From: Symsagittifera roscoffensis
Lineage: Eukaryota; Xenacoelomorpha; Acoela; Convolutidae
Direction of reading: 5' to 3'
Length of the DNA: 64,000 nt
Assembly (NCBI RefSeq): GCF_963678635.1
Contig: NC_087065.1
Location: 38,973,599 to 39,037,598, forward strand
A program made the position numbers and the translations under genes. Below are positions 54,984 to 64,000 of the stretch, in pieces; the first letter of the stretch is position 1, and every line of letters starts with the position of its first letter. The notes below the pieces were generated by a model. It saw nothing but the letters and a program-made list of their open reading frames with translations, was not told where the DNA came from and made no database searches.

Positions 54984-55899
54984 GTAAAAGTTTGGTTTTC
55001 ACAGTTTCATTGCCTTCTAGCTTCTATTGTTTGGAGTGGTAGCCTTTTTTTCTTGTCTGGCCTTAAGCAAGCCCAAAAATTTTGTCCAGTATCTGTTTAT
55101 CGTTTTTTGTATCTTCAGTTTGTTGCATTTTTTCGGAGCACTTTCTTTGAATCAGTCAAAAATTGTTTCCAGATTTTTAATTGTTTTAATTCGTTTTAGG
55201 AAAGTTTCTTTTTTTCACTTTGAGAACAAATTCTATTTTTTTTTCAAATGAATACTATGTCAGCGTTGAACTGTCTCCGCTCCTGTAAATTGAATTTATG
55301 TTTTATTTTGGCAGCGATAACTGATTGCGTGATTTGAGAAACAAATCTTATGTTAGTATTTTTTGTATTTTTTTCACAAATTTTTGCCGTAGTGTTATTT
55401 TTTGCCTTCTTTGCATTCGCTGCAGTGCAGCCCAGTTAAAACCTCAGTTGAATTCAATTTGAATTTCGATGCAAAAAAAATTTATACTTTTTTATAGATC
55501 AGTTAAATTACAAACGCTACTTATGGGTTGCTATAATGCTTATTCAACCATTCTAATGGCATCCCTCCAGCTCACCTAAGATGCAATAAACGGCACTTCA
55601 AAAAGTTTTCTGATAGCAAAAAATAGAGAGAAAATATCTTTTCACTATCTCAAACATAAAGTTTAAAAATTTGCTTGAAAAAACTCAACTTCAGTCATAG
55701 AGAAACTTTCGTTGAAAATCAGATTTTCTGATGTGATAGGTTTTTCCTAATGATTTAAAGGTGATTGTTTTCTTAATTGTCTTAGAGTTAAAGATTATAT
55801 CTAGAGAAACAAATTCTCCTACGATACATCACTCCATTAAAATTTCTTACTTTGCTATAGTGATTTTCACTTTGGTCACTAAAGTTGAATCTTTTGTAT
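54984..55899. other. T-rich intergenic DNA
   Basis: The open frames at 54894-55251 encode F/L/S-rich products from T runs. No gene is supported. Confidence 0.4.
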
Positions 55900-57845
55900 A
55901 GCATGACTCTGAGTGAGGTACTTGAAACTCGTAACAAATTTTAATTTTCACCAGCCGACGTAATATCTTTTTGAACCCATTATTTTTACCAAGTTATTCA
56001 ACTTCAAGAAAGGATGTATCGTTAACTTATTTCCTGTTTTTTTTTTCAATCACACGGCTTATATCATCATAGAAAAGTGCAGCAATAGATATACTTTTTA
56101 AAGCGCTCAATTTCATCGTGTCTTTTTCAAAAATGACAACCTCACAGTTTTTAAGAGAAATAGAAAAATCATTATTAAACAACGGAAAAATAAGAGGTCC
56201 AAGTATGCTCGGTTGTTTTCCGTTGCTTCAATAACTGATTATTTCCGAAAGACAACCGCTTCAAGTTTAATTAAATTTTCCCCGATAACCCGTTTTTTTC
56301 CATTTTATCAGTGGGTATTATATGGCGTACTGTATCGAAGTACTTTTTTGAAATCAACAAACAACCGGTCTAAAGTTTTTTCGTCAATAGTTTCCCGCAT
56401 AAAAGTAGTTATTTGAAGGATACATGACCTTGTTTTGCTGTTTTGCCGATATTCCATATTGTTCAAATAAACATATCACTCTATTGAAAATCAACTTTTT
56501 GTCGTTTTTGGTCGATAGTTATTTGCGGTTTTTGGAGCCATGTTTATGCAAAGGAACAATTTTATTATTTTTTAATTTTCAGGAAAAACACCTTGTTAAT
56601 GCACAAGTTAGAACAATGCACTTATTAGAACAATGTACCAAGAGTGGACTGATTCAATAGGGCATATTGGTCGCTGATATAGCGCTTCAGAGTGTTACCA
56701 TTATTATTAGTGGTCAAATCAAAGCCAACTAAAAGCGTCTTTCTGCTGTTTCGATGCTTGGGTTGCATTCAAGTCAAAATTGAAATTCCCGATAAAAGAT
56801 AGTTCTCCTTCAGTAATTTAAATTGCTCAAGGAAACATCAACAACTACAAAAAACCGATTCCAACGATGTTGGACGGTAAATTAAGCATAATTTAAAGAG
56901 GGCAGTGTTGTTTTGTTTGGTTGTTAACTCAAAATACTCTTGGGGATTATCAAATGTCAAATTCTTTTCTTCGTTTCTGTCTGTACAAAAATGCTACACC
57001 CTCTTCTTTTTTGTTTTACCATTTATAGTTATTAATTACAACAATCCACCAAACATGAGGTATTGTTGAGTCATTTTCGGAAATCCACGTTTCACATAAA
57101 ACTAATAACCTTCGAGTATAATAATTGAAGCAACAAGTGTTTATAAGTGGTTCTAACGGCTCCGCAATGATTGCACATTCACGAAAAAGTTTTAATTCAC
57201 TATTCTGGAGTTCATTCTCAGAGCCGCCGCATTCACAACTCAACACATATCTGAAAGTTTGCACAACCCAAATTTTTAAAGATCCATTATCAAGACGTCA
57301 GAAAAATTCTTGTTGTTTATATATTCTGCATCCTGCGAATTACACAACACAATATTTCAAGGATTCATTTTCAAGAAGTCAGGAGCATTCTTGTTGTTTA
57401 TATATTCTGGATTAGGCAATTCGTTCCGTAGGGCTCGAACATGGTTCAACAGCCCAATAGGATCTGACGTATTTTGCGCTAATTCCGCCAGTAATTTATA
57501 AGTTTTTATATCAGGATATATTTACCGAGCTCTTTTCAATGTTTCATCACGATGTTTTCGACCAAGAATAGACTAATTTGTTTTAGGCATATTCAAGTTT
57601 GGTCTGGCTACAGAGTTTGTTCCTGGATAGTGCCTGATTTCACGAGCTTAAAGTTTTGCATCCTAACTTTTTGTAAATATTTCTTCAGCATCCTTAGTAC
57701 CGACTAAATTATGCCTTCAAAACCGCCATTTTGATTCAAAGTTAGTGCTTGCGGAACACCATCATAAATAACTGTATAAATACCCAGTGCCCTGGACTAA
57801 TCAAAAAGATTCGAATCTTTCTTAGTCAGACGTTTCATACGAGCA
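55900..57845 (-). mobile_element. LINE fragment with RT and endonuclease remnants, copy A
   Basis: Minus-strand similarity to a jockey/CR1-like LINE, all in broken frames. 57016-57264 has RRLLVLCETWISENDS, the ETW motif of the AP-type endonuclease. 56340-56370 has LFVDFKKV, the RT motif with the catalytic Asp. 56110-56205 has PSILGPLIFPLFNNDF then SLKNCEVVIFEKDT, matching PQGSxLGPLLF and the region before FADD, where the two active-site Asp read Glu-Lys. 57240-57420 is a tandem duplication of about 87 bp (both halves with TTCTTGTTGTTTATATATTC) that copy B lacks. The sequence beyond 57500 corresponds to the 5' side of the element. Confidence 0.65.
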
Positions 57846-57989
57846 ATTGTTTTGTAATGGGGAACCAGTATTTTCCCCCGTAAACATTTTTTCTTACACT
57901 CTTCTCTCTATTCACTTCTTTTTTTTCTCCAGGCTCACTTTTTTATTGACTTCTTCAAGATTTTTTCCCTTTTCCAGATTTCTTTTAGT

Positions 57990-58480
57990 TTCCAGGTCCT
58001 TTTCCTAAAGTCTGGTGTCTAGCCTCGGCCCGACCTTGTTTTTTTTTCAGCATGCATGCAATTGCATTCTTTTTCGGTAAGTTTTGAGCTGCCGGAATTT
58101 TGTATGTCTGCTTCAGTTTTATCGGTTAGTTCCTATTTCACGGATTGTGTTTGGGCTGTATGCAGCTTTTTTGCTGTTGCACTTGCGATTGTGTTCATTG
58201 TAGTTAAAGGACGGTACTAGAAAGACTTATTTTTTTTGTAGAAAATCAGTTTTGTTTCTCGGTTCAACTGGCTCAAAGGTTTTCGTATTCTCGCACTAAT
58301 ATGTTTGGTATCAACCAACTTTCATTGTAATTTCTCAGCGAAGGACTTGAAGGATTCAAACCAAAAATTATAAACTCAGGTTTTTTCGGCTCAAATGGTG
58401 TCTGCTTTGTTTCCTCTTTATTTTTTTGTTCCGTTGTTATTTTATTAATAAATTGTCTGACATGTTTGCTTAGAATGAGG
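57990..58480. repeat. Repeat element R, partial copy 3
   Basis: CAGCATGCATGCAATTGCATTC, TTTTTCGGTAAG, TTGAGCTGCCGGA, GTATGTCTGCTTCAG and TTCATTGTAGTT follow the order seen at 41795-41960. It separates the two LINE fragments. Confidence 0.55.
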
Positions 58481-58629
58481 TAATTTAGAAGCTAATTTGA
58501 CATAAACATTTTCAATTTTTCAGGTGCTAAGTCACATTTTTGCTCTAATTATTTTCCATGAAAACTTGTTAAAGCTTCTTATCAGGCATCTGCTTTTCCC
58601 GAAAAATTTTTTCCAACAATTTTTGATTA

Positions 58630-59945
58630 ATTTCAATATCTGTCAATAGAGCATATTGGTCATTGATATTGTACTTCAGAGTAACGTTAGGGTTTGAACT
58701 AATACGGGGTCAGCACGTTTAAGTGTTGACTGTAACTATTGTTGCTTCACTGTTTTTTTTAACAATCAAAGCAAAATAAGCTGGTAAAAGAATCGTCTTC
58801 CTTTCGTTTTGTTTCTCTAGTTGCATTCCAGTCAAATTGAAATCTCCCCTAATGTATAGTTCTTCTTCAATGTCTCAAATTGCTCAATGAAAAATCCAAA
58901 TTTACAAAAAAAAAGTAAACTGATTTCAACGATGGTGGACGATAAATTAAGTGGAACCAGTTCTTAACTAGTCTTTATGATTGGAGATAAATAGAATTAT
59001 ATTATTGATAAAACTATCACTATAAAATTTTAATAACTAACCAATCATATTCCATCTCCAACATTGACACTTATTTGTAACTGCTGAAACTACTTGCAGT
59101 TTCAGTACCAGAACAATTTGAATAAATCTTAGACTACAGTTGTTCTCCTTTTGGACAAGCTCCAAGACTAACTCGCAAATATCAGTATACACTAGATCTC
59201 TTGAGACTAGGAGATATAAGAGTAAGATTAAGATTGGTATTAGACTAAGAAGTTGCACGAATCTATCCGGCCGAAAATAATATAGCGTGACGAACAGACG
59301 GTGTACCTTATCTGAAAATACTCTATGAGAAAGCTACGATTGCAATGATTGCACATTTATCATCATTCATGAAAAAACAAATTTTAATACACTTTTCTGG
59401 AGTTCATTCTGAGTGCCGCCACCATCTGAAACGTTACACAACACAATTTTTCAATGATCCATATGCAAGACGTCAATTGGATTCCTGTTGCTTATATATT
59501 CTGCATCAAGCCAATTTTTTGCCTGGTTTGAACAAAGTTGAACAGCCTAATATGATCTGACGTATTTTGCGATAATTCTGCCAGTTATTTATCATTTTTC
59601 TCTTATAATATCAGGTGATATTTGCCGAGCTCCTTCAATGATTCATCAGGATGCTTTCGACCAAGAATAGAATGATTCGTCTCAGGCATTTTCAATTTCA
59701 GTCTGGCTACAGAGTTTGTTCCTGGATTAGTTCCTGATTTGTTGAGCTTAAGGTTTTGCCCCGTAAATATTTCGTCGGTATCTTTTGTATCGACTAAACT
59801 ATGTCTTCTATAACCGGGCTTTTGATTTGCAATTACCACTTGCAGAACACCATTATAAGTATTTGCGTATGTACCCAGTCCTCTGGACTAATTATTAAGA
59901 TTCGCATCTTTCTTAGTGAGACGTTTCATAATACTCTTAGTCAGA
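58630..59945 (-). mobile_element. LINE fragment, copy B, interrupted by an LTR-family piece
   Basis: Diverged direct repeat of 56640-57845 at an offset of about 2 kb: GCATATTGGTC, TTGCATTC-AGTCAAA, AACGATG-TGGACG-TAAATTAAG, TGATTGCACATT, TTATATATTCTGCATC, TCTGACGTATTTTGCG and CGACCAAGAATAGA in the same order. Where copy A has the endonuclease region (56885-57160), copy B has 58955-59332, which belongs to the LTR family of 18664-19010. The minus frame 59603-59839 (PGTNSVARLKLKMPETNHSI) lies on the 5' side and has no known domain. Confidence 0.65.
58955..59332 (-). repeat. Fragment of the LTR element family inside LINE copy B
   Basis: Inverted relative of 18664-19010, including the start of the LTR (ATCAATAATATAATT, AAGAACTGGTTCCAC). 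Diverged clearly more than the two LTRs are from each other, so an older insertion or replacement. Confidence 0.7.
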
Positions 59946-60551
59946 TATTTCATAATACCTCCTACTCACGCCAAGAAGAGGAAGGCAGGCCTTCAAATTG
60001 TACTCAGTGATGTCTTGTCCCATAATTTTGTTGAATAAATTCAAGACATCCCTAACAATATTGCGTTTTTGAACTTTGAAATACGTCATTTTTGATCTAT
60101 TTTTTGCTTTGGCTGAAAGTGCAAAGCAACAGAGTAACAACGGACCATTCTTCGAGTCATTATTAACTTTGAGTCAAATTGATAATGGTGCCTGTAAGTT
60201 TAAAAAAGATTTTTTTTGCTGATGAGTAGAAAACTCATTTTACAGTCGTTTACTTAAGATTTTTTAAAAAAAATTTTGCCTTCCACTTTTTCTGCATTGC
60301 AAGTAATGTGAAACTTTGCTTCTTTTCTGGGTCAAAAAATGCAGTCAATCTTTTTCAAAATAATTCTCTTACCCAAAGATTGCAAAATTCAAGCTAATTT
60401 TGCCATGGGCCGGCAAACGAATAATTCATCTTATATCATGAATTAAATATTAGCTCAATTGTTGATAATTTTGAACAAATGTGAGTTTTTATTTGGCGGT
60501 TTGATACTTTTGGGCAACTGTTTTTATGACTTAGTTGTCTCGTCTTTTCAG
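59946..60551. other. Upstream region of the 60.5-kb gene
   Basis: A possible further exon ends at 60193 before GTAAGT (phase with SNNGPFFESLLTLSQIDNGA), but its phase does not fit the next exon, so I leave it as a candidate only. Another donor-like AACAAATGTGAGTTT lies at 60480. Nothing else. Confidence 0.3.
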
Positions 60552-60732
60552 CAACAGCGTGTCTGCATCATCTCTGCTGGAACTCGCCGCATCTCTTCGC
60601 CAAGTGTTCATCATCGTGTGTCACTCGCCAGCCATCAACGAGAGTCTAAGAGCCAAGAGTTACCTGCCAATCATCTACCCTGCCAAGTTGCACCTGCCGC
60701 CGATTGGGCTGGGAGTGCATGGGCTAACCACA
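60552..60732 (+). CDS. Exon of an unidentified protein-coding gene
   Basis: Acceptor TCTCGTCTTTTCAG at 60551, then 181 bp open in one phase, ending before the donor-like GTACCT at 60733. The reading (NSVSASSLLELAASLRQVFI, IVCHSPAINESLRAKSYL, PIIYPAKLHLPPIGLGVHGL) has strongly C/G-ending codons in otherwise AT-rich DNA, good evidence of selection for coding. Leucine-rich helix first, proline-rich strand-like part later. No domain recognised. It ends in phase 0, as does the start of the next exon at 61312. The frame continues past 60732 to 60889, but with a loss of the codon pattern. Confidence 0.6.
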
Positions 60733-61311
60733 GTACCTGGTTATAACAGTGGCTCTTGGTGGCATCATGGAAACCATTTTTCTTACCTGGTTTGTTTTTT
60801 AATCACCATAAACTCCTCCAACCCTTTGCTACCTAATAAACAATATCAAGCCCTAGAACTTGTTAATCAAATTGGTAAGCATTCAAATTGATGACAAAAA
60901 AAGCGCATTTCTACTGCAAAGGATTGTTATGATGATCCGTTTTGCGTGGAGGATTGGTCCATAAATTCCATCATTTTGGGCATATGCAGCCTTGTTCGCA
61001 ATTTTTCCCACACTACAAATGCGTTGAAAGTCTAGCAGGGTATGGACCCTTAACTGCTGACAGGCTGTCTTCAATCACAGATCAACCTAGTATCACCTTA
61101 TGTTACTTCACAGTATGTCGAAAAACCGTCACAGACGAACGTTTTCAAAAAATGTAATTGTGTATTTTAGTGAACTTGGCTTGCGCAAAATTAAGAAGTT
61201 TTTTCTCGTGTTTTAAGAGTTCCGGAAAAAACCAATTGTATCAACTACAGAGATTTTTTGCCACCATTTGTCCCAATAATTATATATTTTGCTTGTCTCT
61301 GTTTTTTCTAG

Positions 61312-61388
61312 AGCCTGTGTGATAACCCAGCTTTGGTGAAGAAAGCCAGCAAATTCTGCTACGGCTGTCATGAAAGCGCCAAACCTCA
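61312..61388 (+). CDS. Next exon of the same unidentified gene, with CxxC motif
   Basis: Acceptor CTGTTTTTTCTAG, 77 bp with only one open phase (SLCDNPALVKKASK, FCYGCHESAKP), donor CCTCA|GTAAGTG. Both splice sites are strong. FCYGC is a CxxC pair. It recalls the cysteine pair near the C-terminus of Ctu2/Ncs2 (cytosolic tRNA 2-thiolation), but this is only a resemblance, and CxxCH could equally be another metal or haem site. Later exons are not identified. 61868-61919 (acceptor CCGCTACAG, donor CTCAG|GTAGAT, reading TIDPLDGDLPVPQKVL) is a candidate, but its phase does not follow from this exon directly. Confidence 0.55.
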
Positions 61389-62120
61389 GTAAGTGACCAC
61401 CAGTAAAAATACATATACCTTTGCGTCACCAAACAGTCTTTATTCTTTTATGATCAAATAAATGTAGCTTTTTTGAAAAAGGTGTTATCGAGTTTTTTGG
61501 AGTACGCGAGTACATCTAATCTACATTCAAAGTAATTTCTTGACTATATGTTAAAAGTTCATTCGAGTATGCAAGATTTATGTAATCGCGACGCTCTGTG
61601 GTTTTCAAATTTTATCTCCAATTGCTTTTATATTAGATGACAATGATACGTATCTTCTTAAAACATACTAGTCATCAAAAAACATAATTTTTGACAGAAC
61701 ATCTTTAGCCGCTAATCAAATGAGTCCGCACTTTGTAAAAAGCACTCAATCGTGAACTTAAAACTATGTACCCGATTTGTGTCAAATTGATGAATTTCAT
61801 TGCGTTATCGAAAATATCTTCTTGAATATTTTATTTGCTATGGTGGTTTTTGATTTACCCGCTACAGTTACGATTGATCCTTTGGATGGAGATCTTCCCG
61901 TTCCCCAAAAAGTGCTCAGGTAGATATGTAAACCTACATGAATTTTGAGTAGTGCTACACAATGTCTTGCAGCAAAACATAAACGGTACAAAATTAGAGT
62001 TGAAACCGTTTTCCTCGAAGCCGTTGAACACAGAGTAACATGAAAAAAAAAAAACGTTCAGCTATCATTGATATATTGATTTGCCGGGCATGAAAATTCT
62101 GCGCAACATTTTTATTTAAA
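61389..62120. other. Presumed intronic or 3' region of the 60.5-kb gene
   Basis: Contains the candidate exon 61868-61919. Otherwise AT-rich without coding signs. Confidence 0.35.
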
Positions 62121-62174
62121 CTCTAGCATGCACTGGGGCATGCGACCTTTCGGTTGTTTCCAGTTCAAATTTCT
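62121..62174 (+). repeat. Possible tRNA-derived SINE head
   Basis: TAGCATGCACTGGGG (62124-62138) resembles an A box and CAGTTCAAATTTC (62161-62173) a B box about 25 bp on. No cloverleaf. Confidence 0.4.
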
Positions 62175-62699
62175 CCTCTTTAATTGAAGTTAAAATTTAT
62201 GGGTTGTTTTTGATTGTTAAAAGTTGACCCATGTAAAAAACGAAAGGTTCGTCCGCACAAAACAATCCATGTAAGTATTCTTTTCTACCATTCTGCCTTT
62301 TACGCTTATTTTTTTCAAATTTTAGTAGCTAATGAGGTCTAACCGGAATGTTAATAGTTTAAGCTTAAATAAACTACGCTATGCCTTGGTTACAAGAGTT
62401 CAACTTGCGCACTTAGCCGCAAATTGTAGCGCACTCGTCAATTTTAAACCGGCAACCAGAGACTGCTAACACATGTGTCACGATGCCACATAGCAACTAT
62501 TATAAATAATTCATGTTCCGCCTTTCAAAAAACGGACGGAATATTTGTGCTTATAGGGTTTTTCCATTCGAAAAATTTCGACTTCGACTTTTTGACTAGC
62601 CTTTTTTGACAGGAAATTTTTTAATTGTGTGAAAACTAATGATGTTAATGAAGTTATTTTACCTGATGACAATGATGACATCATTTTTTGTAAAAAAAA

Positions 62700-63460
62700 T
62701 TTAGGTTTGAAAGTTGCCACTTTGGCCAATTCGGATAAAACGCCCGATTTATTTTGAGTTGATAATGACAAAACTTAATCCGCCACAGAGACTGTTTCAA
62801 ACTAAAACAAAAATTTTCATAAGCCAAGGCAAAGCCCTGAAAGCTTCGACTGCCCCTTAATTGATATCGAATAGTTGTTGCTAAAGATAATGTGGATCTA
62901 CTTAACAATTACCCCCTCCAAGAACGGGGACAATTGTTAAGTAGATTAAGTTAGCCAAATTTTCGACACATCAGAATGCAGCAAATTTCAATTTTAATTA
63001 CAACGCTCGTGCTAATTTACTGGTTTTATTTATTCTGCTTGAGTAGATACCATAAGGGAAGAATTGTTAAGTAGTTCCGATAATGTTTGAAAAACTATGA
63101 ACTTTGGACAAGTGTGAAAAATTTATTTGTAAAAAATTAATCCGACCGATATGCTTGCTTCAATTCAATTTGGAAAGACTTTTTATAGCGGTTTATTTGA
63201 CCATGCATAAATATATTGCGTTACGTTTTCAGCGTAATTAATAAAACTTTCATAACGCGAACAAATCAACCCGGAGCGCTTAAATCAACCCGGAGCATGA
63301 CCAAGTTGACAATTTTCAAATCCCCAGAACTAGTCTGATCATTCAGGGCTTTGCCTTTATACGTCTTGGCGTATTTTATAGCTAAACACATCAATGCAAA
63401 GTATCATTTAAAAATTTTGGTTTTGGTGTTCTGGCTTTCGAAGAAAGTGAGGAATATATA
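62700..63460. repeat. Dispersed repeat, copy 4
   Basis: Blocks shared with 24850-25260 (GTTTGAAAGTTGCCACTTTGGCCAA), with 22830-23240 (CTTCGACTGCCCCTTAA) and with the leader of the non-LTR array (TATGCTTGCTTCAATTCAATTTGGAAA, TTTTCAAATCCCCAGAA). The short minus frames here (62511-62771, 62681-62908) are judged by-products. Confidence 0.6.
62896..62946. repeat. Hairpin, 20-bp arms
   Basis: ATCTACTTAACAATTACCCC (62896-62915) pairs with GGGGACAATTGTTAAGTAGAT (62926-62946) apart from a one-base bulge, with a 10-nt loop. GAATTGTTAAGTAGTT recurs at 63061. Confidence 0.85.
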
Positions 63461-64000
63461 TGCCCGTGGTGGCTTTTTTTATTCAGACCGATGTTAGAAA
63501 GTTTGACTGCGCATTGACATCGCTCCGGAAGTTTTGGGATGCTAAAGCAACGTTCTCGTTCAGTTTCATTTGATAAAGTATTTCAAAGAGAAAAGGATTC
63601 AGTACAGTTGTTTTTGACGCCGTGCTTACTCTTTTTTGATGTATGCTTTTGCTTTTGGAATAAGAATCGTATTCGAATTTTTTTTAGGAGACTTTACATT
63701 ATTAGTCCTCGTTAGCGCTCTAGTAACGTTATATAGCGTAGAAATACATCCCACCTAGGCAATGTAAACACTGTGAAAATATGATATTATATGTAAGCAA
63801 TGTATAAAATTTAACAGCAAATCTCTTTTGAAGCAAAAAATGCGGCGTTTTTTTCGTTTTCTCAGAATTTTTTTTATTTCGGAAGAAAAACTGTGTGCTA
63901 CATGCATTGCAGCCAGCTAATTTTTCTTAATTACGGCCTGTTTTCCTAGTCTCAATGAAATCAGAGGCGGATGTCACGGATTTAAAATTTTGACTACTTA
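63461..64000. other. Right end, no gene seen
   Basis: AT-rich DNA without a supported feature. Confidence 0.4.

Noticed and set aside
54894-55251. 101-codon plus frame rich in F, S and C
   Set aside because: Product of T-rich DNA with an overlapping frame of the same kind; no splice sites or motif.
61868-61919. Third exon of the 60.5-kb gene
   Set aside because: Splice sites are good, but joining it directly to the 61312-61388 exon gives a stop within three codons, so it is kept only as a candidate.

Overview
The window is strongly AT-rich animal DNA with spliced genes and many retroelements. The best-recognised gene, AHSA1/Aha1 (HSP90 ATPase activator), has the animal-type N-terminus and a GT-AG intron, so this is a metazoan. 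The dense, mixed load of LTR, non-LTR and Merlin-like elements and tRNA-derived repeats suggests an invertebrate. I cannot place it more closely. A 200-base N run shows it comes from a scaffolded draft assembly.

Layout. Positions 1-382 are a short tandem repeat. Positions 439-19418 are one large, decayed Ty3/Gypsy-type LTR element on the minus strand: about 460-bp repeats at both ends, then gag, protease, reverse transcriptase, RNase H and integrase, followed by ORF remnants where an env-like gene would lie. Its pol region carries an internal tandem duplication in which one copy has lost the integrase core. Positions 19.8-28.3 kb hold two minus-strand single-exon genes. I read them as diverged paralogues: an N-terminal all-helical, death-effector-like domain and a C-terminal tail with tyrosine motifs (TEYEAV, TEYESV, TEYVML) ending in acidic residues. 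Between them lie a cluster of the palindrome GCGGAATCCGC and several copies of a dispersed repeat.

Positions 30.07-38.96 kb are a head-to-tail array of a non-LTR retrotransposon with a cysteine-rich finger, reverse transcriptase, CCHC-like motif and remnants of a restriction-like endonuclease: two units of about 3.5 kb and a third with a large internal deletion. A second, different RT fragment follows at 39.2-39.9 kb. AHSA1 occupies 40509-44794 with a 3.3-kb intron that contains a repeat element; another copy of that element lies just downstream. Positions 46.8-55.8 kb are mostly non-coding, with a 100-bp-arm inverted repeat, tRNA-derived repeats and a broken Merlin/IS1595-like transposase. 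Positions 55.9-59.95 kb carry two diverged copies of a minus-strand LINE. Positions 60.5-61.4 kb hold two phase-compatible exons of an unidentified plus-strand gene. The right end is dispersed repeat.

The cellular genes do not form an operon. The only pair with an evident relationship is the two tyrosine-motif paralogues, the most interesting feature here. Almost everything else is mobile DNA in different stages of decay.
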